Shown one piece after another: positions 33,949 through 42,127 of a stretch of DNA of 64,000 nt; position 1 is the first letter of the stretch; each line of letters starts with the position of its first letter. Made by a program: the position numbers and the translations under genes. Below the pieces are notes generated by a model that saw only the letters and a list, made by a program, of their open reading frames with translations, did not search any database and was not told the DNA's origin. The DNA is taken from positions 53,949-117,948 of the forward strand of contig FOLJ01000022.1 of the NCBI GenBank assembly GCA_900112325.1, given 5' to 3'. The DNA comes from Micromonospora sediminimaris (GTDB lineage Bacteria; Actinomycetota; Actinomycetes; Mycobacteriales; Micromonosporaceae).

Positions 33949-34407
33949 GTGGCCCACGTCGAACTCTCGCTCTCGGAAGTGTTCGCGCCCTCCGGGGAGA
34001 CACCGCCAGAGCCGGAGTGCGACAACATCGGCCGGTGGTCGGCGACGGTCTCCAGCGCCGACGAACCCTGCCTGCTGATCGACGCCGAGACCCGGGTGCT
34101 GGCCGTCTCCACCGCCGCTTGCGAGCTGCTCCAACTGGGTGCGCCGGAAGACGTGATCGGCCTGCCGCTGCTCGACGGAGGGCTGCGACTGCTCGACTTC
34201 ACCGCCTACCGGGGCGAGTTGGCCGAGCCCGAGATCGACAAGATCCCCCCGCTGCTGGCGCTCACCTCCGGCCGACTGGCCCGGGGCCTGCTACGCATCG
34301 AGGCGGCCACGGAGGACGCGGCCGATGCGACGGTGGACGCCATCTCCACTCCCGTGGTCGCCGACGGCACAGTGGCCGGCTCCCTCACCTTCTTCTCCGA
34401 GGTCTGA
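33949..34407 (+). CDS. PAS-domain-like small protein
   Basis: A 152-residue soluble protein. Residues about 20-75 look like a PAS core (WSATVSSADEPCLLIDAETR, VLAVSTAACELLQLGAPEDV), followed by a region ending TPVVADGTVAGSLTFFSEV. There is no output domain. It may bind a ligand and act on a partner, but no partner is evident. GTG 33949 follows AGGAGG (33939-33944). TAGCGT (33912-33917) is a likely -10 box. Confidence 0.65.
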   Translation: MAHVELSLSEVFAPSGETPPEPECDNIGRWSATVSSADEPCLLIDAETRVLAVSTAACELLQLGAPEDVIGLPLLDGGLRLLDFTAYRGELAEPEIDKIPPLLALTSGRLARGLLRIEAATEDAADATVDAISTPVVADGTVAGSLTFFSEV

Positions 34408-34468
34408 CTTCCTCCTACCATGGGCTCGGCCACCTGCCATCCAGAGTTCCCGCCCTGAGGACCACCCC

Positions 34469-35092
34469 GTGCCGCCCACCTCGCCGTTCCCCGTGGACCC
34501 CGATCGGCCCACCGCTGGCTCCCGGTCCCCTGCCGGGGTCTTCCTCCGACCGTGCCGGCGGCACGGCCGGCTGATCGGTGTTGCCGTGCTGATCGTGTTG
34601 GCCGTCGGATGTGGCGCACCCCCGGAGGTACGGGACAGCGGCGGTCTGCCGACCCTGCCGCCCAGCCGGGCGACGAGCAGCCCCACCAGTTCCGCCACGC
34701 CGTCTTTCGGTGCACTTCCGGGTGCCGTGCCGACCACGCCATCGGCCGACCCGGGACTGGTCGCGGTGGCCTGCCCCGGCGAGCCGTCCGGGAAGCAGAT
34801 CATCGAGCTGGTACGTGGCCGTCGTGGGCTGCTGCCCGGCAGCGCTCGGGTCAGCGTCCGCAACGGTCCGTTGTGTGCCGCCGACTGGCACCTGACCACC
34901 CTCGACGTCTCCGGATACGAACCGCTCCAGGTGGTCAGCCGGGACCGGTCCGGATCTTTGCGCCTGGTGACCGCCGGCACCGACGTGTGCACGGCCGAGG
35001 TGCGGGTCGCCAGCCCGGCCGGCATCCAGACCCTGGCCTGTGGCAGTGACGGTGGCGGTCCGTCGGGCCCGTCGCCAACTCCGGGTGCGTAG
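34469..35092 (+). CDS. Secreted lipoprotein of unknown function
   Basis: A 207-residue protein. A basic N-terminus and hydrophobic helix (LIGVAVLIVLAVGCG) end in the lipobox LAVGC (Cys at about 51). A Ser/Thr/Pro-rich linker (about 60-95) and a small C-terminal beta domain (about 98-200) with three cysteines follow. The 50-residue pre-lipobox segment is long; a later start is possible but no better ribosome site was seen than TGAGGA before GTG 34469. The stop codon TAG forms part of the TAGGCT box of pheA. Confidence 0.7.
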   Translation: MPPTSPFPVDPDRPTAGSRSPAGVFLRPCRRHGRLIGVAVLIVLAVGCGAPPEVRDSGGLPTLPPSRATSSPTSSATPSFGALPGAVPTTPSADPGLVAVACPGEPSGKQIIELVRGRRGLLPGSARVSVRNGPLCAADWHLTTLDVSGYEPLQVVSRDRSGSLRLVTAGTDVCTAEVRVASPAGIQTLACGSDGGGPSGPSPTPGA

Positions 35093-35101
35093 GCTGAAGG
35101 C

Positions 35102-36058
35102 ATGCCGGGAACGCCGCCGACCCGTTTCGTCTACCTCGGGCCCGAGGGCACCTTCGCCGAGCAGGCACTACGCACCGTGCCCGCTGCCGAGCGGGGCAGC
35201 CGCACGCCGGCCCGCAGCGTCGGCGAGGCGCTGGAGGCCGTCCGCGCCGCCGAGGCCGACGCGGCTCTGGTGCCATTGGAGAACTCGATCGGGGGCGCGG
35301 TCGGGGTCACCCTCGACGAGTTGGCCGAGGGAGAGCCGCTGGTGATCACCCGGGAGGTGATCCTGCCGGTGGAGTTCGTGCTCGGGGCACGGGCGGGAAC
35401 CCTGCTGCCGTCGGTGCGCAGCATCGCCGCACACCCGCAGGCGTCCACCCAGTGCCGGGGCTGGCTGCGTACCCACCTGCCCGACGCGGTCGTGGTGGAC
35501 GTGCTGTCCAACGGAGCGGCGGCGGCCGGCGCGGCAAACGGTGAGTACGACGCGGCCATCTGCGCACCCATCGGCGCGACCCGGCACCGGCTCGCCGTCC
35601 TGGCCGACAAGATCGCCGATCATCCCGACGCGGTGACCCGCTTCGCGCTGCTGTCGCGGCCCGGTCCGCCTCCGCCGCCCACCGGCGACGACGTGACGTC
35701 GCTCGCCGTCTACATCGCGCACGACCGGGTGGGCGCGCTGCTGTCCGTGCTTATGGAACTGGCGGTCCGGGGCGTCAACCTGACCAGGATCGAGTCCCGA
35801 CCAACGGGCGAGGCCCTCGGCCGCTACGTCTTCTTCCTCGACTGCACCGGTCACGTCGCGGACGTCCGGCTGGGTGAGGCGTTGCAGGGGTTACGTCGGG
35901 TCTGCGCCGACGTACGCTTCCTCGGCTCGTACCCCCGGCACCGATGGGACGGATCGGCGCCGGTACGGCCGGTGACCGCCCCGGCGGGCCTCTCCGACGC
36001 CGACTACACGGATGCTGCCGCCTGGCTCGCCCGCCTACGCGCGGGCGAGCTGACCTGA
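35102..36058 (+). CDS. pheA: Prephenate dehydratase
   Basis: A 318-residue monofunctional enzyme converting prephenate to phenylpyruvate in phenylalanine synthesis. It has the catalytic domain (1-185) with YLGPEGTFAEQA, VPLENSIGG and the Thr-Arg-Phe active-site motif (DAVTRFALL), and a C-terminal ACT domain (about 200-275) with the ESRP allosteric motif for phenylalanine (LTRIESRPTGEALGRYVFFL). ATG 35102 follows TAGGCT (35090-35095) by 6 bases. That box overlaps the stop of the upstream gene. Confidence 0.95.
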   Translation: MPGTPPTRFVYLGPEGTFAEQALRTVPAAERGSRTPARSVGEALEAVRAAEADAALVPLENSIGGAVGVTLDELAEGEPLVITREVILPVEFVLGARAGTLLPSVRSIAAHPQASTQCRGWLRTHLPDAVVVDVLSNGAAAAGAANGEYDAAICAPIGATRHRLAVLADKIADHPDAVTRFALLSRPGPPPPPTGDDVTSLAVYIAHDRVGALLSVLMELAVRGVNLTRIESRPTGEALGRYVFFLDCTGHVADVRLGEALQGLRRVCADVRFLGSYPRHRWDGSAPVRPVTAPAGLSDADYTDAAAWLARLRAGELT

Positions 36059-36124
36059 GCGACCCGGGTGCCGCCGGCCGGCGCAGCCGGGCCCCGACTG
36101 CGCGAGAGCCCGGCGCGCCGCGGC

Positions 36125-36841
36125 CTACCGGAACAGGCCGCCGAGCACACCGCCCTGGTCCTGCTGGCCGCTGCCCATGATCGGTGGCTCCTCGGAGGGC
36201 TGGACGACGACGAAGCCGTGGCCGGCGAAGCTCATCGTGTACGCCTCACCGGTGGTGCGGCCCAGCAGCGTGCCGAGCCCGATCTGATCGGCCCGGTGGT
36301 AGCCGGTCTGTAGGCTCGCCGACCAGCAGACGGCGGCCTGTGGGTCCACGTAGGTGGGCGCGTCGACGTTGAGCACGACCGGCGTTCCCCGGGTGGTGAC
36401 GGCGATCCTGCCGTGCCCGGTGAAGACGCAGTTGAACAGGCCGGACGAGGCCATGCCCGCCCCGCCGACCATCTTGATGTCGTAGCGCAGCGTGGCGTCG
36501 AAGGCCAGCACGCTGGAGCCGTTGATGGAGAGGGCGTCGCCCGGCTCCAGGTCGATGACGTGCACGTCCTTGGCAAAGTCGGCCAGGAACACGTCGCCGC
36601 GTCCGGTGAGCTTCATCAGCGGCACACCCTCGCCGGTGAGCTTCTGCTTGAGGAAGTTGCCCAGCCCACCGGAGCCGAGCGCCTGGAACTGCACCTGCCC
36701 CTGGTACGCCACCATCGAACCGACCCGGGCCATCGCCTCACCGTCGAGTTCGATCTTCAACATCTTGGAGTTCTGCAACCGCATGCCGGGTTGCGTCGAC
36801 TCCTGCTCCAGATTCGCCGCCGAGAACAGCTCGCTGCGCAT
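36125..36841 (-). CDS. AIM24 family protein
   Basis: A 238-residue all-beta protein of the AIM24/TIGR00266 family. It is Gly-rich with repeated strand motifs (MVAYQGQVQFQ, GEGVPLMKLTGRGDVFLAD, GDALSINGSSVLAFDATLRY) and ends in a Gly/Gln-rich tail GGVLGGLFR. The family is linked to mitochondrial inner-membrane organisation in yeast; the bacterial role is unknown. ATG 36841 has GGGAGGAACC upstream. Confidence 0.9.
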   Translation of the reverse strand: MRSELFSAANLEQESTQPGMRLQNSKMLKIELDGEAMARVGSMVAYQGQVQFQALGSGGLGNFLKQKLTGEGVPLMKLTGRGDVFLADFAKDVHVIDLEPGDALSINGSSVLAFDATLRYDIKMVGGAGMASSGLFNCVFTGHGRIAVTTRGTPVVLNVDAPTYVDPQAAVCWSASLQTGYHRADQIGLGTLLGRTTGEAYTMSFAGHGFVVVQPSEEPPIMGSGQQDQGGVLGGLFR

Positions 36842-36908
36842 GGTTCCTCCCGTACTCGCCGTACCTGGCCGAGACGGTAGGGCCAGCCCGCAACCCCGGA
36901 CGCAGACG

Positions 36909-37259
36909 TCAACCCCAGCCCAGCTCGTGTAGGCGCGCGTCGTCGATGCCGAAGTGGTGGGCGATCTCGTGCACCACGGTCACGGCCACCTCGTCGACGA
37001 CGTCCTCGTCGCTGTGGCAGATGCGCAGGATGGGGTTGCGGTAGATGAGGATCCGGTCGGGCAGTACGCCTGCGTAGTCCCAGCCGCGTTCGGTCAGCGC
37101 GTGTCCCTCGTACAGGCCGAGCAGGTCCTCGCCGGGCGGCGGGTCGTCCTCGACCAGGATCACCACGTTGCTCATCAGCGCCAGCAGTTCCTCCGGAACC
37201 TCGTCGAGCGCCTCCCCGACCAGTTCCTCGAACCGCTCCCGCTCCATCTCGACCGCCAC
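36909..37259 (-). CDS. Minimal zincin metallopeptidase-family protein
   Basis: A 116-residue protein with the zinc-binding HExxH motif in VVHEIAHHFGIDD near the C-terminus, preceded by the acidic core VILVEDDPPPGEDLLGLYEG and LPDRILIYRNPI. This is the small metallopeptidase family (Rv3836 type). The shortness of the domain leaves proteolytic activity uncertain. GTG 37259 was chosen because the frame upstream runs through the inverted repeat at 37285-37354. In mycobacteria a gene of this family lies near pheA, as here. Confidence 0.85.
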   Translation of the reverse strand: MAVEMERERFEELVGEALDEVPEELLALMSNVVILVEDDPPPGEDLLGLYEGHALTERGWDYAGVLPDRILIYRNPILRICHSDEDVVDEVAVTVVHEIAHHFGIDDARLHELGWG

Positions 37260-37284
37260 GCTCCCATTCTCCCCACCCCATCCG

Positions 37285-37354
37285 CGATCTTGCACTTCCG
37301 GTCGCCGCAAACCGGCACAGAAGCCGCGTAACGGAGACCGAAAGTGCAAGATCG
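37285..37354. terminator. Long inverted repeat after the OsmC gene
   Basis: CGATCTTGCACTT (37285-37297) pairs with AAGTGCAAGATCG (37342-37354). After one mismatch, CGGTC (37299-37303) pairs with GACCG (37336-37340). The 32-base loop is long. It lies between the OsmC stop and the metallopeptidase start, both on the minus strand, so a terminator or dispersed repeat is likely. Confidence 0.6.
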
Positions 37355-37388
37355 GCGCGGAATGGGAGTGGAGTGGGCTGGGCGTAGG

Positions 37389-37820
37389 TCAGGAGGTGAG
37401 GCGAGCGGTGAGAGTGATCTCGGCGCCGGGCGAGAGCAGGCGCGAGATCGGGCAGTTCTGCTTGGCGGCCTCGGCCAGCTTGGCGAACTGCGCCTCGTCG
37501 ATGCCGGGCACCGCACCGACGGTGTCCAGCTCGATCCGGGTCACGGTCATCCCGGCGTCGGTCTTGTCGAGGTGCACCTTGGCGGTGGTCTCCACGGAGG
37601 TGGGCGTCGTGCCGGCGTCGGCGAGCGCCTTGGAGAAGGCCATCGAGAAGCAGCCGGCGTGCGCGGCACCGATCAGTTCCTCGGGGTTGGTGCCCTCACC
37701 CTCTTCGAAACGGGACTTGAAGGAGTAGTTCCCCTCCAGCCCGCCCTTGCCGGTGCGGATGGTGCCGGACCCCTCGGTGAGGTTGCCCTGCCAGCGTGCG
37801 GAAGCGGTACGGATAGGCAT
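37389..37820 (-). CDS. OsmC-family peroxiredoxin
   Basis: A 143-residue OsmC/Ohr-type protein. It has the OsmC core GTNPEELIGAAHAGCFSMAFSK (in two blocks) with the peroxidatic Cys, and the second conserved Cys in AKQNCPISRLL. It reduces organic hydroperoxides using thiol partners and is often induced by osmotic or oxidative stress. Its length and NPEELIGAAHAGCFSM motif favour OsmC over Ohr. Confidence 0.92.
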   Translation of the reverse strand: MPIRTASARWQGNLTEGSGTIRTGKGGLEGNYSFKSRFEEGEGTNPEELIGAAHAGCFSMAFSKALADAGTTPTSVETTAKVHLDKTDAGMTVTRIELDTVGAVPGIDEAQFAKLAEAAKQNCPISRLLSPGAEITLTARLTS

Positions 37821-37973
37821 GCACCTGACGCTAGTCCACCGAGGGCCGGCAGGCGACCGACCGCCCCCGGCCGCGTGGTTGTTCCCCGGCGTCGCGACCC
37901 GGCTGTGTCATGATGCGACCCGGACCTCGTGGCGCGGCGGACGCGCGTCCCGGCCATCAGGAGAGGGTGAGTG

Positions 37974-38687
37974 ATGACCCACGACCTCCCCATTCCCCGT
38001 CAGGACGACCGCACCGACGGTGCCAGCGTCATCGAGTGGGGGGCGGAGGACGAGTCGCCGGCAACCGGCCGGTTCCGGCGGGCTCTCGGTGGCCTCGGCG
38101 GTGACCACCGGGTGCCGGTGCTGCTGGCCGGGCTCGGCGCGGTGGCGGCTCTGGCGTCGCTGCTCGGCGAGTGGTCGACGATCACGATCCCCAACGGCGG
38201 ACCGGATCCGGACACCCCGCTACAGGTGACCAGCGGCATCTCCGACCTCGGGCTGGGCTCGGCATACCTGGTCGGGCTGCTCGCGCTCGGTGCCACGGTG
38301 GCGCTCGCGGTGCGCGGTACGGACGCGGTCCGGGCGAATGCCCGGGTGGCCGGACTGGCACTCGCCGCGGGTGTGCTCGCGCTGCTGGCGACGACCGCGA
38401 CGGCACTCGACGACACCCTGGGCCGGGGAATGTACTTGAACCCGGAACTGACCTTCGACGTCGAGTACGGGCGCGGTCTGATCACCGGCTTCGTCGCCGT
38501 CGGGCTGTTCGCCGCTGCGCTCCTCCGGGCCTCTCCCGGACCGGCCGACGCCCGGCCGGGGTCGGACGGCCCGCGACGGCGCGGCCGACGACCGTCGATG
38601 GACGCGGAGCCGGAGGGGGAACGCCCACCTGCGGACATAACCGTCACACCGACGGTGCCCTTCGCCCGGGAGGCACCGACCGACTGA
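37974..38687 (+). CDS. Four-helix membrane protein of unknown function
   Basis: A 237-residue protein. A hydrophilic N-terminus (1-40) precedes four transmembrane helices (about 44-64, 83-105, 112-133, 157-177), with an extracytoplasmic loop after TM1 and another holding the LGRGMYLNPELTFDVEYGRG segment. The C-terminal 55 residues are basic and Pro-rich. I do not recognise the family. GTG 37971 and ATG 37974 are both possible behind AGGAGAGGG. Confidence 0.6.
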   Translation: MTHDLPIPRQDDRTDGASVIEWGAEDESPATGRFRRALGGLGGDHRVPVLLAGLGAVAALASLLGEWSTITIPNGGPDPDTPLQVTSGISDLGLGSAYLVGLLALGATVALAVRGTDAVRANARVAGLALAAGVLALLATTATALDDTLGRGMYLNPELTFDVEYGRGLITGFVAVGLFAAALLRASPGPADARPGSDGPRRRGRRPSMDAEPEGERPPADITVTPTVPFAREAPTD

Positions 38688-38863
38688 TCCACCGAACCCG
38701 GTCACGAGGTCACCTCCGGTGTGTCGCCCGTTGGCACCCGATTCGCCTGGAAGCCATGGTTGCGACCGGTTGTGCGAGGTACGGTTGCTGCCCGCCGTCA
38801 CGCCGGGTCGCCGATCGACGAGGTGAACGGCTGGTCGCGACGGCGGCGGGCGAAGGAGGAACC

Positions 38864-39685
38864 ATGACCCGCCCGGGACTGCCCAAGCTGATCGCCACCG
38901 ACCTCGACGGGACGCTCGTCCGCAGCGACGACACCGTGTCGGCCTTCACCCACGAGGTGCTCGACCGGGTACGCGCCGCTGGTATCCCGGTGGTCGGCGC
39001 CACCGGTCGCGGCCCTCGGCTGACCGAACTGACCCGCAACGACATCCGCGCCGCCGATTTCCTCGTGCTGGCCGGCGGCGGCAGGGTGGTCGACCAGAGC
39101 GACCCGGAGGGGCCGGTGGTGCTGCGGGACGAGCGCCTCTCCAGCGAGGTGCTGGCCGTCCTGCTGGCTGAACTGGAGGCCGCGGTCGGCCCGCTGACGG
39201 TCATGGTGGAGGCGTCGGACGAGCACGAGGCGCCGCTCTGGGGCGACTATCATCCCGCGTGGCCCTATCAGGACGCGTTCGAGGTGCGCAGCCGCACGGA
39301 GTGCCTCGCCGGCGATGTGATCAAGGCGTTCGCGCGTACCGCCGATCACCACGTGGACGAGTTGCTGGCCGTCGCCCGGGAGATCGTGCCGCCGCATCTG
39401 GCCACCCTCACCCAGGCGGGCCTGGGCTTCATCGAGATCTGCCCGCCCGGCGTGGACAAGGCCTCCGGGCTCAGCGTCATCGCACAGACCCTCGGGGTGG
39501 ACCCGGCGGACGTGCTGGTCTTCGGTGACATGCCCAACGACCTGCCGATGTTCGAGTGGGCCGGCTGGGGTCGGGTGGCCGTCGCCAACGCCCACCCGAG
39601 CCTGCGCGCGGTCGCCGACGAGGTCACCTTGCGCAACGACGACGACGGGGTGGCGATCTATCTCGACCGGCTACTGTCCCGGTGA
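38864..39685 (+). CDS. Cof-type HAD-superfamily phosphatase 1
   Basis: A 273-residue class IIB HAD hydrolase. Nucleophile Asp13 and acid/base Asp15 are in ATDLDGTL, motif II Thr in VVGATGRGP, motif III Lys in GVDKASGLSVIAQ, and motif IV in VFGDMPNDLPMFEWAG. Such enzymes dephosphorylate sugar phosphates or flavin/PLP phosphates; specificity cannot be read. ATG 38864 has an excellent AAGGAGGA site. It overlaps the second HAD gene by 1 base. Confidence 0.92.
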   Translation: MTRPGLPKLIATDLDGTLVRSDDTVSAFTHEVLDRVRAAGIPVVGATGRGPRLTELTRNDIRAADFLVLAGGGRVVDQSDPEGPVVLRDERLSSEVLAVLLAELEAAVGPLTVMVEASDEHEAPLWGDYHPAWPYQDAFEVRSRTECLAGDVIKAFARTADHHVDELLAVAREIVPPHLATLTQAGLGFIEICPPGVDKASGLSVIAQTLGVDPADVLVFGDMPNDLPMFEWAGWGRVAVANAHPSLRAVADEVTLRNDDDGVAIYLDRLLSR

Positions 39686-40497
39686 TGGATTCCACGCCGC
39701 ACCTGGTCGCCAGCGACATCGACGGGACACTGCTGCGCGACGACCGCACCCTCAGCGCCCGCACCGCCGACGTGCTGGCCCGGATCTCCGCCCAGGGCAC
39801 GCCGGTCGTCCTGGTCACCGGCCGGCCGATCCGCTGGCTCCGGTTGGTGTACGACCAGCTGGCCGAGCCGCTGCCGGCGGTCTGCGCCAACGGCGCGGTG
39901 GTCTACGACCCGAGCACCGACGAGGTGCTGCGGGCCGACCCGCTGGCTCCGGAACTGCTCGCCGAGGTGGTCCGACGCCTGCGTGCCGAGGTACCCGAGG
40001 TGAGCCTCGCCGTGGAGATCGTCGACGGTCGGCAGATGCGTCATGAGGCGCACTACCCGTTGCGGTGGGACGCCGACGACGAGGCGATCCGAGCCGTGCA
40101 GACCGCCGAGGAACTGCTGTCAGCACCGGCGGTGAAGCTGCTGGCGCGGGCCGGTGAGCAGGACCCCGACCGGTTCACCCGACTGGTCGCCGCCGCCCTC
40201 ACCGGGCTCGCGGAGGCCACCCACTCCTCACACTCCGGGCTGGTGGAGATCTCGGCCGCCGGAGTGACGAAGGCGGCGGGCCTGGCCTGGTACTGCCACC
40301 GCCTCGGTGTCGCCGCGCCGGACGTGCTGGCCTTCGGTGACATGCCCAACGACCTGCCGATGCTCACCTGGGCAGGGCGGGCGGTGGCGGTCGCCAACGC
40401 GCATCCGGAGGTGCTGGCGGTCGCCGACGAGGTCGCCCCGGCGAACTCGTCCGACGGGGTAGCCGCGTACCTGGAGAAGGTTTTCGGGGCGGACTGA
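39685..40497 (+). CDS. Cof-type HAD-superfamily phosphatase 2 (tandem paralogue)
   Basis: A 270-residue paralogue of the preceding gene: Asp11/Asp13 in ASDIDGTL, LVTGRPIRWL, GVTKAAGLAWY and FGDMPNDLPMLTWAG. The two share the motif IV block but differ in the cap domain (here AVEIVDGRQMRHEAHYPL), so they probably have different substrates. ATG 39685 lies in the stop of gene 1 (TGATG), so translation is coupled. A hairpin follows at 40503. Confidence 0.92.
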   Translation: MDSTPHLVASDIDGTLLRDDRTLSARTADVLARISAQGTPVVLVTGRPIRWLRLVYDQLAEPLPAVCANGAVVYDPSTDEVLRADPLAPELLAEVVRRLRAEVPEVSLAVEIVDGRQMRHEAHYPLRWDADDEAIRAVQTAEELLSAPAVKLLARAGEQDPDRFTRLVAAALTGLAEATHSSHSGLVEISAAGVTKAAGLAWYCHRLGVAAPDVLAFGDMPNDLPMLTWAGRAVAVANAHPEVLAVADEVAPANSSDGVAAYLEKVFGAD

Positions 40498-40502
40498 GCC
40501 GT

Positions 40503-40535
40503 CGGCTGCGGCGCGCGACGAGCGCGCCGCAGCCG
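40503..40535. terminator. 14-bp perfect hairpin between convergent HAD and bpa genes
   Basis: CGGCTGCGGCGCGC (40503-40516) and its inverse (40522-40535) enclose GACGA. It starts 6 bases after the HAD stop and 10 bases before the bpa stop, so it can serve both strands. Confidence 0.8.
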
Positions 40536-40544
40536 GACTCATGG

Positions 40545-41150
40545 TCAGAGGTACTGGCCGGTGCTGTGTCCTTCACCGCCGCCCGGCTGACCCATGCCGG
40601 GCATGCCTGGCAGCATCGCCCCGGCCGGTCCGCTGGGCAGCGCCTGCCGACCGGAACGCATCTGCTCCAGCTGCACCCGGGCCGCCATCTGTTGCGCGAC
40701 CAGAGCTGCCTGGATGCCGTGGAACAGCCCTTCCAGCCAGCCGACCAGCTGGGCGTGGGCGATGCGCAGCTCGCCCTCGCTCGGTGCCTGGTCCTCGGAG
40801 AACGGCAGCGAGATCCGTTCCAGCTCCTCCCGCAGCTCGGGGGCGAGCCCTTCCTTCAGCTCGACGATCGACCGTTGGTGGATCTCCCGCATCCGGTGCC
40901 GGCTGGCATCGTCCAGCGGAGCGGCCTTGACCTCCTCCAACAGCTGTTTGATCATGCTGCCGATCCGCATCACCTTGGCCGGCTGTTCGACCAGGCGCGA
41001 CGGATCCTCACCAGATCCTTCGTCGGCTTGCACGGTGCCGACGGGCCGGCCGTCCGGTCCGACCACCACCACGGTTCCGGAGTGCCCGGTACCGTCCCGG
41101 TCGGGCTCGTCGTTCTGTCCAGCGGAGCGCGCTTCGGTCATGCCCTCCAT
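40545..41150 (-). CDS. bpa: Bacterial proteasome activator Bpa (DUF2587)
   Basis: A 201-residue ATP-independent activator of the actinobacterial 20S proteasome. An acidic disordered N-terminus (1-50) precedes a helical domain (about 55-160), which forms a dodecameric ring in studied homologues, then a Gly/Met/Pro-rich tail ending HSTGQYL. The C-terminal GQYL docks into pockets on the proteasome alpha ring and opens the gate. ATG 41150 or 41141 (MTEARS) may be the start; GGAGG is only 2 bases before the latter. Confidence 0.93.
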   Translation of the reverse strand: MEGMTEARSAGQNDEPDRDGTGHSGTVVVVGPDGRPVGTVQADEGSGEDPSRLVEQPAKVMRIGSMIKQLLEEVKAAPLDDASRHRMREIHQRSIVELKEGLAPELREELERISLPFSEDQAPSEGELRIAHAQLVGWLEGLFHGIQAALVAQQMAARVQLEQMRSGRQALPSGPAGAMLPGMPGMGQPGGGEGHSTGQYL

Positions 41151-41250
41151 CTTTACCCAGCGGTACCCGTCAGCGTCCGGCGGCCCGCTGCCCTGTTACC
41201 CGGGCGGCACCTATCTGACGGTGGCCGGTGAGCCGCGCTACCGTCGCCCG

Positions 41251-42048
41251 ATGCACTCCGATCCCCGTACGGTGCTGACCCGCCCCGCGCCCGAACCGGA
41301 CGCGACCGTCGCCTACGGCGAACACCCGGACCAGATCGCCGACCTGCGCCGCCCGGCCGGCTCCGGACCGCCCCGTCCGCTGGTGGTGGTGGTGCACGGT
41401 GGTTTCTGGCGCGCGGAGTACGACCGGCGGCACACCGGGCCACTGGCGACCGCACTGGCCGCGCTCGGGTACCCGGTCGCCCAGTTGGAGTACCGGCGGA
41501 CCGGTCAGCCCGGCGGCGGCTGGCCCGGCACCCTGACCGACGTGCTGGCCGGAGTCTCCGCGCTGCCCGGGTTGGCCGAGGTCGCGCTGCCGGGGCGAGT
41601 CACCGCCACGCCACCGGTGCTGGTCGGCCACTCGGCCGGCGGGCACCTCGCGCTGTACGCGGCGGCCCACGCACCCGGTGCCGTCGCCGGGGTGCTGGCC
41701 CTCGCACCGGTCGCCGACCTGGCCGAGGCGTACCGGCTGGATCTCGACGCCGGTGCCGTGGCCGCGCTGCTCGGCGGCGGACCGGCCGACGTGCCGGAGC
41801 GTTACGCGACGGCGGATCCTCGGTCTCTGGTTCCCCTCCGGCCACGCACGGTAGTGATACACGGCACGCTCGATCAGCAGGTACCCATCGACCTCTCTCG
41901 AAATTACGTGGCTGCCGCCCGCGCCGCCGGCACCGAAATCCGCCTGATTGAGCTACCAGAGTGCGAGCATTTCGGGCTTATCGCTCCGGACTCGCCAGCG
42001 TGGCCGGAGGTTACCGACGCGTTGCGGTCTCTGCACGAAGATCATTAG
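41251..42048 (+). CDS. Alpha/beta hydrolase, kynurenine-formamidase-like
   Basis: A 265-residue alpha/beta hydrolase. The oxyanion-hole motif HGGFW (about residue 51), nucleophile elbow GHSAGGH (Ser about 131), Asp in HGTLDQQVP and His in CEHFGLI form the active site. HGGFW/HGGYW is typical of kynurenine formamidase and related arylformamidases, but no other tryptophan-catabolism genes are near. ATG 41251 follows TACCGT (41239-41244) by 6 bases, a leaderless arrangement. It is divergent from bpa. Confidence 0.85.
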   Translation: MHSDPRTVLTRPAPEPDATVAYGEHPDQIADLRRPAGSGPPRPLVVVVHGGFWRAEYDRRHTGPLATALAALGYPVAQLEYRRTGQPGGGWPGTLTDVLAGVSALPGLAEVALPGRVTATPPVLVGHSAGGHLALYAAAHAPGAVAGVLALAPVADLAEAYRLDLDAGAVAALLGGGPADVPERYATADPRSLVPLRPRTVVIHGTLDQQVPIDLSRNYVAAARAAGTEIRLIELPECEHFGLIAPDSPAWPEVTDALRSLHEDH

Positions 42049-42127
42049 CCATTGACGCAGCGTCGCCGAGCAGGTAGAACGCCGAAGGGGCGGATGCGCC
42101 CCGGCAACACATTCGAAGGGAAACTCG

